A stretch of 8,389 nucleotides of DNA from an uncultured Thalassospira sp. (GTDB taxonomy: Bacteria; Pseudomonadota; Alphaproteobacteria; Rhodospirillales_A; Thalassospiraceae). A program made the position numbers and the translations under genes. The notes under the pieces were generated by a model. It worked only from the letters and a program-made list of their open reading frames with translations. It did not search any database and was not told the origin of the DNA. This document shows positions 1 to 6,499 of this stretch, piece by piece; the first letter of the stretch is position 1, and the number at the start of each line of letters is the position of its first letter. The stretch is taken from NCBI GenBank assembly GCA_946885765.1, contig CAMPHD010000124.1, positions 1-8,389 on the forward strand, in the 5' to 3' direction.

Positions 1-1
1 G

Positions 2-502
2 CTAAAAACATCGCCGACGGCAGAGGGCGAGACATTCACCAATTACGAATATCACAATATCGGTGTGCCGCGGAACGTGGCGGTCCGCAACGAGAATAAC
101 AAGGACCCCGATTTTACCGATAACGGGCTTCTGGATAATCCGGCGATTGACGATGTGGCGCATAAGGGCAAATACAAAACGCCGGGGCTTCGCAATGTCG
201 CGGTGACCGGGCCGTATATGCATAACGGTGTGTTTGCCGATCTGCGTACCGTGATGAAGTTCTATAACAAATACAACAGCCGTGCGAAATCGGCCCAGCT
301 TAACCCGGAAACCAAAAAACCGTGGGGTGATGCGGAAGTCCCCGATACCGTGTCGCTTAAAGAGCTGGAGCAGGGGGACGCCCTTGATACCAAGCGCATT
401 GATGCACTGGTGGCGTTTCTTAGAGCCCTGACCGATGCGCGGTACGAGCCCCTTCTGGTCGAACAGGATGAAGCGGCCATAGCGGCAAGGAAGAAAAAAT
501 AG
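2..502 (+). CDS. Di-heme cytochrome c peroxidase / MauG family protein, C-terminal part
   Basis: The reading frame is open from the left edge and shows 166 codons to the TAG at 500-502. Family hallmarks are visible: an HNIGVPRN segment near 50-76, YKTPGLRNV at 173-199, TGPYMHNGVF at 206-235 and VMKFYN at 251-268, as in the C-terminal heme domain of bacterial cytochrome c peroxidases and MauG-like proteins. These are periplasmic di-heme c-type enzymes that reduce hydrogen peroxide with electrons from small cytochromes, or use it to oxidise a partner. No CXXCH heme motif lies in the visible part. In this family the second one normally comes just before the HNIGVP segment, so it should lie just outside the window. 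The protein ends in a Lys-rich tail. Peroxidase and MauG-like functions cannot be told apart from this fragment. The stop is two bases from that of the convergent oxidoreductase. Confidence 0.88.
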   Translation, partial: LKTSPTAEGETFTNYEYHNIGVPRNVAVRNENNKDPDFTDNGLLDNPAIDDVAHKGKYKTPGLRNVAVTGPYMHNGVFADLRTVMKFYNKYNSRAKSAQLNPETKKPWGDAEVPDTVSLKELEQGDALDTKRIDALVAFLRALTDARYEPLLVEQDEAAIAARKKK

Positions 503-504
503 GC

Positions 505-1380
505 CTACCTGCCGCGAACGGTTTCCAGCACGGCACTTTGTGCAAGGTCGCCAAGTCCGGCCTCTATCGCGCGGTCAAACATTTCGGTCGCGGATCGCCC
601 GACCGGCAGATCAAGTCCAAGTTCATCGGCCAGCCACATGGCATAGCCGGCATCCTTGGCCCGAAGGGCGGCGGTAAAATGAATGCCTTCGTTATGATTG
701 CCGCTGATCATGCCCGGGATCGTCATGACTCCGGCCCGGCTGGCGACAGCACCATTGGTGAATGCTTCGGCAACCAGATCGCCATCCAGCCCCGCCTTTT
801 GCGCGACCGCGACCAGTTCGGCGGCGGCAGCAATATGGACCGCCCCCAAAAGGTTATTCATCAGCTTATAGACAGTACCCGATCCGATCGGGCCGAAATG
901 CACGATACGGTTGGCAACCGCTTCCATGATCGGGCGGGCCTGTTCAAGGGCGACATTATCCGCACCGATCAAAAACATGGTTTCGCCCGCTGCAACCTGT
1001 GCCGGAACGGCGGTGACCGGTGCATCGATATAAAGGCAGCCTGCCGTCATGATCTTGCCGGACAGTTCCAGAACAAACCCGTGTGAAAGGGTGGAGCATT
1101 CGATGGCTAGGGCACCCGGAGTCATTGCGCAAAGCGCACCATTGTCGCCCAGCCAGACGGCTTCGGCAGCGATATCGTCGGCCATGAAGGAAAGGACCAC
1201 GTCAACATCGCTTGCCGCCTCGGCTGGTGTCGCGCAGGCAATTGCCCCCTTGGCAACCAACGGTTCGATTTTGGCGGCACTACGGTTCCAGACCTTGACC
1301 GGATAACCCTGTTCCAGCAGGCGGGAAATCATTGCAGATGCCATGCGGCCTGCGCCTAGGAAACCGATTTTCTGGGACAT
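505..1380 (-). CDS. NAD(P)-dependent oxidoreductase, 3-hydroxyisobutyrate dehydrogenase family
   Basis: This 291-residue protein has the usual length for beta-hydroxyacid dehydrogenases (HIBADH, tartronate semialdehyde reductase, GLYR type), which interconvert beta-hydroxyacids and their oxo or semialdehyde forms. An N-terminal Rossmann fold opens with GFLGAGRM (residues 6-13). The helical second domain carries the catalytic Lys172 in GSGTVYKLMNN (167-176), with Asn175/Asn176 and Lys242-Asp243. The substrate loop reads DAPVTAVPAQ (119-128) instead of the family's DAPVSGG, so the substrate cannot be named. The ATG at 1380 is chosen because GAAGGA lies 7 bases upstream and the conserved fold begins at once. 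The in-frame GTG at 1416 would put the start inside the phaC terminator loop. The gene follows phaC on the same strand, 72 bases away with that terminator between. The family assignment is firm and the substrate is unknown. Confidence 0.87.
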   Translation of the reverse strand: MSQKIGFLGAGRMASAMISRLLEQGYPVKVWNRSAAKIEPLVAKGAIACATPAEAASDVDVVLSFMADDIAAEAVWLGDNGALCAMTPGALAIECSTLSHGFVLELSGKIMTAGCLYIDAPVTAVPAQVAAGETMFLIGADNVALEQARPIMEAVANRIVHFGPIGSGTVYKLMNNLLGAVHIAAAAELVAVAQKAGLDGDLVAEAFTNGAVASRAGVMTIPGMISGNHNEGIHFTAALRAKDAGYAMWLADELGLDLPVGRSATEMFDRAIEAGLGDLAQSAVLETVRGR

Positions 1381-1395
1381 GGTATTTTCCTTCGA

Positions 1396-1430
1396 ACCAA
1401 AGAAACGGCCCGCCACCTCGGGCGGGCCGG
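1396..1430 (-). terminator. Intrinsic terminator after phaC
   Basis: A perfect 9-bp GC-rich stem (1406-1414 with 1421-1429) closes a 6-base loop. On the minus strand it is followed by a U-rich tail, GTTTCTTTGG. It begins 23 bases after the phaC stop and ends only about 16 bases before the oxidoreductase start, so it probably stops most phaC transcription while allowing some readthrough. Confidence 0.8.
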
Positions 1431-1452
1431 AAATGCCAGTTGTGAGAGATGA

Positions 1453-3255
1453 TCAGGAAAGTTGCACTTTGACATATTCGCCAGGGGCTGCGCCCAATAC
1501 TTTAAGCTTGCCATCCCCCGGTTTGCGGGCTTTGACCTGGCCACCTGAACGACGACTGATCCAGTTTTGCCAGTCCGACCACCATGAACCATCATGCTGG
1601 GTTGCCTTGGCGATCCAGTCATCCGGGTTGGCCGGGTTGCGGTTATAGGTCCAGTGGCAATATTTCTTGGCCGCGGGGGGATTGACCACACCGGCAATGT
1701 GGCCCGATGCCGAAAGGACGAACTTGACCTGTCCGGACATCAATTGCGTTCCGGCATAGGTCGCCTGCCATGGTGCGATGTGATCCTCGCGCGTTGACAG
1801 GAAATAGACCGGAATTTTGATATCGCGCAGGTCGATCTTTTCGCCCAGAATCGTGATGCCGCCCGGTTCGCGCAGCAGGTTTTTGTTATACATATTCCGC
1901 AGATAGAAGCTGTGCATTGCTTTTGGCATCCGGGTCGAATCGGAATTCCAGTACAGCAGGTCGAACGGGAAGGGATCCTTGCCCAGCATGTAATTGTTGA
2001 CGACAAATGACCAGATCAGATCATTGGCGCGCAGCATGTTAAACGACATCGCCATGTCGCGACCGTCAAGATAGCCTTCCTTCGACATGCGATTTTCAAG
2101 GCTTTCGATCTGCTTGTCATCGACAAAGACCGACAGTTCCCCGGATTTTTCAAAATCGATAAGGGTGGTGAAAAAGGTCGCGGACTTGATGCGATCATCA
2201 CCCTTTTTCGCCATGTAAGCCAGTGTGGAAGACAAAAGCGTCCCGCCAAGGCAATAGCCGATGGCGTTGATTTCGTTCTCGCCGGTGGCCTGTTCGATCA
2301 TATCAAGGGCGGCAAGAACGCCGTCGCGTGCATAATCCTCAAAACTTTCCTCGGTCAGTTTGCTGTCCGGGTTAACCCATGACAGCACGAACACCGTGTG
2401 CCCCTGTTCGACGGCCCATTTGATGAAGGAGTTTTCCGGGCGCAGATCAAGAATGTAATATTTGTTGATCCATGGCGGCACGATCACAAGCGGACGTTTG
2501 GCGACCTTGTCGGTTGTCGGCTTGTATTGCAGCAATTCCATCAACTGGGTCTTGCCGATCACCGATCCTTCGGTGGTGGCGACATTCTCGCCGATTTTAA
2601 AGGCATCCAGATCGGTCATTTTGATCTGAAGCTTGCCCTTGCCGCGTTCCAGATCGTCCAGAAGGTTGCCAAGTCCTTTAAGAAGGTTCTCGCCGCCGCT
2701 TTCGATGGTGGCCCGCAGGACTTCGGGATTGGTCATCATGAAGTTGGTAGGCGAAATCGCATCGGCAAACTGGCGGGTATAGAATTCGACTTTCTGGGCG
2801 GTTTTGTCATCCAGCCCGTCAACATCATGCACAACATTCTGCATCCATTGCGACGACAGCAGATAGGATTGCTTGATGAAATCGAAAAGTTCGTTGTTTT
2901 CCCATGCCTCGTCGCGGAAACGGCGATCACCTTTTTGCGGGGACACAACAGGCTCGGATTCCTGACCCATCATGCGCATCGTGGTGTTATGCCAAAGCGT
3001 ATAATATTGCTGCCACAAATCCATTTGTGCTTCGACCAGCTTGGCCGGGTTTTGCATCATATGGGAGGTCAGTTCGACAAAAGCCGAGCCGATATTAAGC
3101 GGATCTGGATCGGAAATTTCCGGGTCTTCTGCTTGCTTGGCCAGAAAATCGGCGACAAGTCTTTGACTTCTCTCGGCGATTTCTGCCATTGCTGTTGACA
3201 GTTCCTCGGGATCGGGAAGATGAATTTCGGTTTCTTTGGCCTGTTGATCGTTCAT
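1453..3255 (-). CDS. phaC: Class I poly(3-hydroxyalkanoate) synthase
   Basis: PhaC polymerises (R)-3-hydroxyacyl-CoA into polyhydroxyalkanoate on the surface of cytoplasmic granules, releasing CoA. The protein has 600 residues, typical of class I enzymes that work without PhaE or PhaR subunits. After a variable N-terminal domain of about 220 residues, the alpha/beta-hydrolase core carries the lipase-like box GYCLGG (333-338) with nucleophile Cys335. Asp491 (STREDHIAPW) and His519 (SASGHIAG) complete the triad, and their 28-residue spacing equals that of Asp480/His508 in the Cupriavidus necator enzyme. The conserved DLLYWNSD segment (432-439) is also present. The ATG at 3255 has AAGGGA 7 bases upstream; the frame is open to 3363, but that extension looks non-coding. 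The gene is divergent from the OmpA-like lipoprotein. No phasin, phaA or phaB gene is in view. Confidence 0.96.
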   Translation of the reverse strand: MNDQQAKETEIHLPDPEELSTAMAEIAERSQRLVADFLAKQAEDPEISDPDPLNIGSAFVELTSHMMQNPAKLVEAQMDLWQQYYTLWHNTTMRMMGQESEPVVSPQKGDRRFRDEAWENNELFDFIKQSYLLSSQWMQNVVHDVDGLDDKTAQKVEFYTRQFADAISPTNFMMTNPEVLRATIESGGENLLKGLGNLLDDLERGKGKLQIKMTDLDAFKIGENVATTEGSVIGKTQLMELLQYKPTTDKVAKRPLVIVPPWINKYYILDLRPENSFIKWAVEQGHTVFVLSWVNPDSKLTEESFEDYARDGVLAALDMIEQATGENEINAIGYCLGGTLLSSTLAYMAKKGDDRIKSATFFTTLIDFEKSGELSVFVDDKQIESLENRMSKEGYLDGRDMAMSFNMLRANDLIWSFVVNNYMLGKDPFPFDLLYWNSDSTRMPKAMHSFYLRNMYNKNLLREPGGITILGEKIDLRDIKIPVYFLSTREDHIAPWQATYAGTQLMSGQVKFVLSASGHIAGVVNPPAAKKYCHWTYNRNPANPDDWIAKATQHDGSWWSDWQNWISRRSGGQVKARKPGDGKLKVLGAAPGEYVKVQLS

Positions 3256-3316
3256 GGCGCATTCCCTTATGATACCGCCGCCGGTGCATCGGAACATAAA
3301 GCAGGAAATTCGATCT

Positions 3317-3330
3317 TTGCGATATCGCAA
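3317..3330. promoter_or_regulatory. 14-bp perfect palindrome upstream of phaC
   Basis: TTGCGATATCGCAA is a perfect palindrome centred about 69 bases upstream of the phaC start codon and about 197 bases before the lipoprotein start. Its symmetry suits a site for a dimeric regulator acting on phaC. I recognise no known operator consensus, and chance is possible for 14 bp. I see no convincing -35/-10 pair for phaC around it. Confidence 0.35.
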
Positions 3331-3424
3331 TCCTTTTCCCGTTTTATGATCCAATGCCCTCAAACGGCGTGTCGGGTTGAAACTCTGCTTGATCCCAAGC
3401 TTATCATAGTCTTAGCCTAGCCCG

Positions 3425-3453
3425 CTGATGAGGGGTAATACAAGAAATATAAG
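3425..3453 (+). promoter_or_regulatory. Candidate sigma70-type promoter for the OmpA-like lipoprotein gene
   Basis: CTGATG (3425-3430) and TATAAG (3448-3453) are separated by 17 bases and lie about 70 bases before the ATG at 3521. The -10 matches the consensus at five of six positions and the -35 at three. This is the best pair I found on the + strand of the divergent spacer. A weaker alternative is TTGAAA (3377-3382) with TATCAT (3402-3407), at a 19-base spacing. Confidence 0.35.
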
Positions 3454-3504
3454 GTGACGGATTTGTCGCAATCTTCAACGGCAACGTCGCATAAAACATA
3501 GTTT

Positions 3505-3508
3505 GGAG
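3505..3508 (+). promoter_or_regulatory. Ribosome binding site that decides the lipoprotein start
   Basis: GGAG lies 12 bases before the ATG at 3521, a somewhat long spacing. An in-frame TTG at 3503 overlaps this site and has no purine-rich stretch before it, so the ATG is the better start. A further in-frame TTG at 3581, just before the hydrophobic signal core, also lacks a clear site. Confidence 0.5.
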
Positions 3509-3520
3509 CAGCGAAATCAA

Positions 3521-4996
3521 ATGGGCGTTCTGAAATCGACGACATGGCGGTGGTCGGAGCACGAGTCCGCAAAAAATAAATTGCGGCCCTTGCTACATGC
3601 TGGATCGGCGCTTGCCGTTGTGCTGATGCTGGGCGCCTGTTCATCGGTCCCTGATGCAATCAATCCGATCGAGTGGGGGAAATCGGTTGGCGATGCGTTT
3701 GACGGCGAAGATGAAACTGCTGCCAAGTCCGAGGAAGCAATACCGGGCGAAGACGAAGATTATCCGCGTCTGGCCGATACACCGGCCAAGCCGGTCGTAA
3801 CCGGTGATGAAGAACGTGACGCCCTTGTTGCCGGCCTTGCTGCGGATCGCGCGAATGCGCAATATTCCCAGTCGGGCCGCCGTCAAAGCACCCCGCCGGT
3901 CAATGCGCTTCAGCCCGAACCGGAGCCAAGTGCTGCAAATGTCGATCAGCCGGAAATCACCCCGGCACCAACGACGGCGGTTAGCAACAGTGCAATGGCA
4001 GAACCAAAAGCACAGGCTGCCGAAGCCCAATCGACCGCAACCGAAGTACAGAAATCGGCTGAAACTACAGCCAAGGCTGTTGAAACCAAGACCGCGGCAG
4101 CAGCAGGTGCCGCCGGGGCGGCGACGGGAAGTGCTGTAACATCGGCGCAGTCAGGGTCGAAAGTTGCGGATGAATGGAATGCCAAGGCACCGACGTCTGG
4201 CCCGATCCCGACGCCGGAACCGGCACCTGAAAAGCCGGATGTTCTGAAATCTGATACGGCAAAAGCTGGTGCTGCGGTTGGTGCGGGTGCGGCCATGGCT
4301 GCATCTGAAAATGATAATGCGCCGACCGAGTCTGCCGAAGCATCCCCAACTACGCAGAATAGCGATCCGGTAATGGATCAGTACAACAAGCGCCTTGCCG
4401 AGGGTGAGGGCGTGTTTGCCGATGAACCGACACCGGGCTCCAGCCCTGCTGCGCAGACAGAATCCTTCGACTATTCGGTTTATTCCGATAACGGATCGGT
4501 GATTGTCGACGAAAGCCAGCTTGGCGGTGGCGGAAATGCCTATTTGTCCGATTCTGCCATGCCGTATGCAGAAACCGCGAACGAGGTTCTGGCTGCGCGT
4601 CTTGGCGTTCGATCGATCGATACGCTCGGTCCGAGTATCAATGGCGTTCAGGTTGCCCAAATCCAGTTCGGACATGGTTCTTCCAACCTGTCGGGCACGG
4701 ATAACAATGTTCTGACCCAGGTTGCACAGGCATGGCGTCAGACCGGCGGTATCCTTCGCATTATCGGTCATGCATCGATGCGCACCGCGAATATGAGCCT
4801 TGAAGAACACATGGCGATCAACCGTCAGGTTTCTGAACGGCGTGCATCGGCGGTGGTATCGGAACTGGTGTCTCTCGGTGTTAACCCTGATGCGATCTTT
4901 GTCGGGGCCGATGGATCGGCAGATCCGCGCTATTATGAAGGCGTTCCTGCCGGTGAGGCCGGAAACCGCCGTGTTGAAATCTTTATGGATTATTGA
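3521..4996 (+). CDS. OmpA-family lipoprotein with a long disordered linker
   Basis: The 491-residue product starts with a rather long polar stretch, then a hydrophobic core (about 24-38) ending in the lipobox LGAC, so Cys40 should be lipidated and the protein exported. Residues about 60-310 are low-complexity and rich in Ala, Pro, Glu, Thr and Ser, with an Ala-rich run near 185-210. They probably form a flexible periplasmic spacer. Residues about 376-490 form an OmpA-like C-terminal domain: QIQFGHGSSNLS, then IIGHAS (414-419), NRQVSERRA (434-442) and a closing NRRVEIFM. Such domains normally bind diaminopimelate in peptidoglycan. Arg441 matches E. coli OmpA Arg256, but the usual Asp (Asp241 in E. 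coli) is Ser419 here. There is no beta-barrel or other enzyme domain. A role as an outer-membrane to cell-wall tether is an inference. The gene is monocistronic by layout: divergent from phaC and closed by a strong terminator. Confidence 0.85.
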   Translation: MGVLKSTTWRWSEHESAKNKLRPLLHAGSALAVVLMLGACSSVPDAINPIEWGKSVGDAFDGEDETAAKSEEAIPGEDEDYPRLADTPAKPVVTGDEERDALVAGLAADRANAQYSQSGRRQSTPPVNALQPEPEPSAANVDQPEITPAPTTAVSNSAMAEPKAQAAEAQSTATEVQKSAETTAKAVETKTAAAAGAAGAATGSAVTSAQSGSKVADEWNAKAPTSGPIPTPEPAPEKPDVLKSDTAKAGAAVGAGAAMAASENDNAPTESAEASPTTQNSDPVMDQYNKRLAEGEGVFADEPTPGSSPAAQTESFDYSVYSDNGSVIVDESQLGGGGNAYLSDSAMPYAETANEVLAARLGVRSIDTLGPSINGVQVAQIQFGHGSSNLSGTDNNVLTQVAQAWRQTGGILRIIGHASMRTANMSLEEHMAINRQVSERRASAVVSELVSLGVNPDAIFVGADGSADPRYYEGVPAGEAGNRRVEIFMDY

Positions 4997-5028
4997 TCCT
5001 AAAAAAGGTACATCCTTCGAATTGTACG

Positions 5029-5070
5029 GCGCGCCACCCGCATTTTGTCGTGTGGCGCGCAATTTTTTTC
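5029..5070 (+). terminator. Intrinsic terminator after the OmpA-like gene
   Basis: GCGCGCCAC (5029-5037) pairs perfectly with GTGGCGCGC (5052-5060), and two further base pairs can form after one mismatch. A run of seven T follows at 5063-5069. It starts 32 bases after the stop codon and is the clearest terminator in the window. Confidence 0.92.
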
Positions 5071-5081
5071 AATTCGACGAT

Positions 5082-5110
5082 CCGGTTTTCGAAGAAAATT
5101 CGAAAACCGG
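5082..5110. repeat. Perfect 12-bp inverted repeat just upstream of the aminotransferase gene
   Basis: CCGGTTTTCGAA (5082-5093) and its exact reverse complement (5099-5110) flank the 5-base spacer GAAAA. The repeat ends 23 bases before the ATG at 5134 and begins 12 bases after the T-run of the preceding terminator. No U-run follows the arm on either strand, so it is not a second terminator. It could be an operator for a dimeric regulator or a stem-loop in the 5' leader. I see no good promoter hexamers in the roughly 60 bases left for one. Confidence 0.6.
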
Positions 5111-5133
5111 CGAAGTGACGAGGATGTAGGATA

Positions 5134-6375
5134 ATGTCCCAGGAATTCCATCGCATAAAACGCCTGCCGCCATACGTATTTGCTGAAGTAAATGCGATGA
5201 AAGCGGCGGCGCGGCGAGCGGGAGAGGACATTATTGACTTCGGCATGGGCAATCCGGACCCGGCCACCCCGCAACACATTGTCGACAAGCTGGTTGAGAC
5301 GATCAAGAACCCGCGCACGCATGGTTATTCGATGTCGCGCGGTATTCCCGGTTTGCGCAAGGCGTTGGCGGCTTATTACGGGCGGCGCTTCGGGGTTGAT
5401 ATCGATCCGGAAACCGAAACCGTTGTGACTCTGGGCTCCAAGGAGGGCCTTGCCAACCTTGCGGCTGCCATCACCAGCCCCGGTGACATCATTCTGGTGC
5501 CCAACCCGTCCTATCCGATCCATGCGTTCGGTTTCATCATTGCCGGTGCGGCATTGCGCCATATCCCGATTGGCCATGACGAGCAGGGCGAATTCAACGC
5601 CGAAAGCTTTATGGAGCAGCTGCATCGTGCGGTGAAACATTCGGTCCCGAAACCCAGTGCCGTTGTGCTGAACTTCCCGGCCAACCCGACATCGCTGGTG
5701 GTTGATCTTGATTTCTATAAGGAAGTCGTCGATTTCTGCCGGGCGCAGGAAATCTATATCTTGTCGGACATCGCCTATTCGGAAATCTATTTTGATGGCA
5801 ACCCGCCACCCTCGATCCTTCAGGTCGAAGGGGCAAAGGAAATTGCCGTTGAATTCTATTCGCTGTCGAAAACCTATTCGATGGCGGGATGGCGCATCGG
5901 TTTTGCGACCGGTAACAAGAAGCTGATCAATGCGCTGACGCGGATCAAATCGTATCTTGATTACGGTGCATTTACCCCGATCCAGGTGGCGGCAACCGCG
6001 GCCCTTAACGGCCCGCAGGATTGTGTCGAGGAATTCCGCAATCTGTATCGTGACCGCCGCGATATCTTTATCGAGGGGATGCAAAGTGCCGGATGGAATA
6101 TTCCGGTCCCGGCGGCAACGATGTTTGCATGGGCCCCGATTCCCAAGGCGTTTGAAGAACTGGGATCACTTGATTTCTCGAAGCTTCTTTTGCAGGAAGC
6201 AGGTGTCGCGGTGGCCCCTGGTCTTGGCTTTGGCGAGTATGGAGACCGCCATGTTCGTATTGCCCTTGTTGAAAACAAGCATCGCATCCGGCAGGCCAAT
6301 CGCAATATCAAGGCATTCTTCCAGAAATATCCCGATGCAGAATCTGCACGTGAACTGTTGAAGAAATCCGTCTGA
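5134..6375 (+). CDS. alaC: PLP-dependent aminotransferase, AlaC type (class I/II)
   Basis: The 413-residue protein is a fold-type I aminotransferase. From memory, much of it matches E. coli AlaC (412 residues), which transfers the amino group between glutamate and pyruvate to make alanine: RLPPYVF (10-16), MGNPDPATP (38-46), THGYSMSRGIP (62-72), GSKEGLA (101-107) and VPNPSYPIH (122-130). PLP-site residues are visible: Asn184 (FPANPT), Asp212 and Tyr215 (SDIAY), Lys246, which forms the Schiff base (SLSKTYSMAGWR), Arg254, which binds phosphate, and Arg375 (HVRIAL), which binds the substrate carboxylate. Relatives are often labelled LL-diaminopimelate aminotransferase, but the motifs favour AlaC; the exact substrate is inferred. 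The ATG is preceded by GAGGA at 9 bases. It lies upstream of hom in the same direction, with a large palindrome between. Confidence 0.9.
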   Translation: MSQEFHRIKRLPPYVFAEVNAMKAAARRAGEDIIDFGMGNPDPATPQHIVDKLVETIKNPRTHGYSMSRGIPGLRKALAAYYGRRFGVDIDPETETVVTLGSKEGLANLAAAITSPGDIILVPNPSYPIHAFGFIIAGAALRHIPIGHDEQGEFNAESFMEQLHRAVKHSVPKPSAVVLNFPANPTSLVVDLDFYKEVVDFCRAQEIYILSDIAYSEIYFDGNPPPSILQVEGAKEIAVEFYSLSKTYSMAGWRIGFATGNKKLINALTRIKSYLDYGAFTPIQVAATAALNGPQDCVEEFRNLYRDRRDIFIEGMQSAGWNIPVPAATMFAWAPIPKAFEELGSLDFSKLLLQEAGVAVAPGLGFGEYGDRHVRIALVENKHRIRQANRNIKAFFQKYPDAESARELLKKSV

Positions 6376-6395
6376 TATTCGATAAAGCATTCTAT

Positions 6396-6429
6396 GTTTC
6401 GCCCGGGACATGTCCCGGGCGAAGTTTTG
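6396..6429 (+). terminator. Perfect 26-bp palindrome, probable terminator of alaC
   Basis: Bases 6398-6423 are a 26-bp palindrome with no central spacer, its arms built on CGCCCGGGACA and the complement. As RNA this gives a very stable GC-rich hairpin with a small ACAUGU-based loop, starting 22 bases after the alaC stop. The tail, GTTTTGTG, has only four consecutive U, so termination may be incomplete. The uninterrupted symmetry would also suit a protein-binding site. Confidence 0.6.
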
Positions 6430-6488
6430 TGTGCGCACCGGATGTTGTAAAAGACTCCGTCGCGTATGCGCAATTCCAACCACGGCAT

Positions 6489-6494
6489 GAGGAG
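6489..6494 (+). promoter_or_regulatory. Ribosome binding site fixing the GTG start of hom
   Basis: GAGGAG ends 5 bases before the GTG at 6500. No in-frame ATG is close by, and the conserved NAD-binding strand begins a few residues after this GTG, so the unusual start codon is well supported. Confidence 0.75.
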
Positions 6495-6499
6495 TTATC

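Noticed and set aside
1381..1416. Upstream in-frame GTG start for the oxidoreductase
   Set aside because: It lies at the edge of the loop of the phaC terminator hairpin and adds 12 residues before the conserved Rossmann start. The ATG at 1380 has a good ribosome binding site.
2398..3198. Open frame of 266 codons on the + strand opposite phaC
   Set aside because: It lies wholly within the PHA synthase gene, and its translation shows no domain.
3256..3363. 36-codon N-terminal extension of phaC
   Set aside because: The extension runs through the spacer palindrome, has no conserved character and lacks a clear ribosome binding site. AAGGGA sits correctly before the ATG at 3255.
3389..3410. TTGATC and TATCAT hexamers in the divergent spacer as a promoter
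   Set aside because: They are only 7 bases apart, far too close for a sigma70-type promoter.
4151..5062. Long open frame (303 codons) on the minus strand opposite the OmpA-like gene
   Set aside because: It has no recognisable domain, is rich in Arg, His and Cys as expected for an antisense shadow, and crosses the strong terminator. The + strand frame has a lipobox and an OmpA domain.
4999..6084. Long open frame (361 codons) on the minus strand opposite alaC
   Set aside because: The alaC frame carries full aminotransferase motifs. The antisense frame has shadow-like composition and no motif.
6445..6470. TTGTAA and TATGCG upstream of hom as a promoter
   Set aside because: The spacing is 14 bases and the -10 is poor, so I do not call it.
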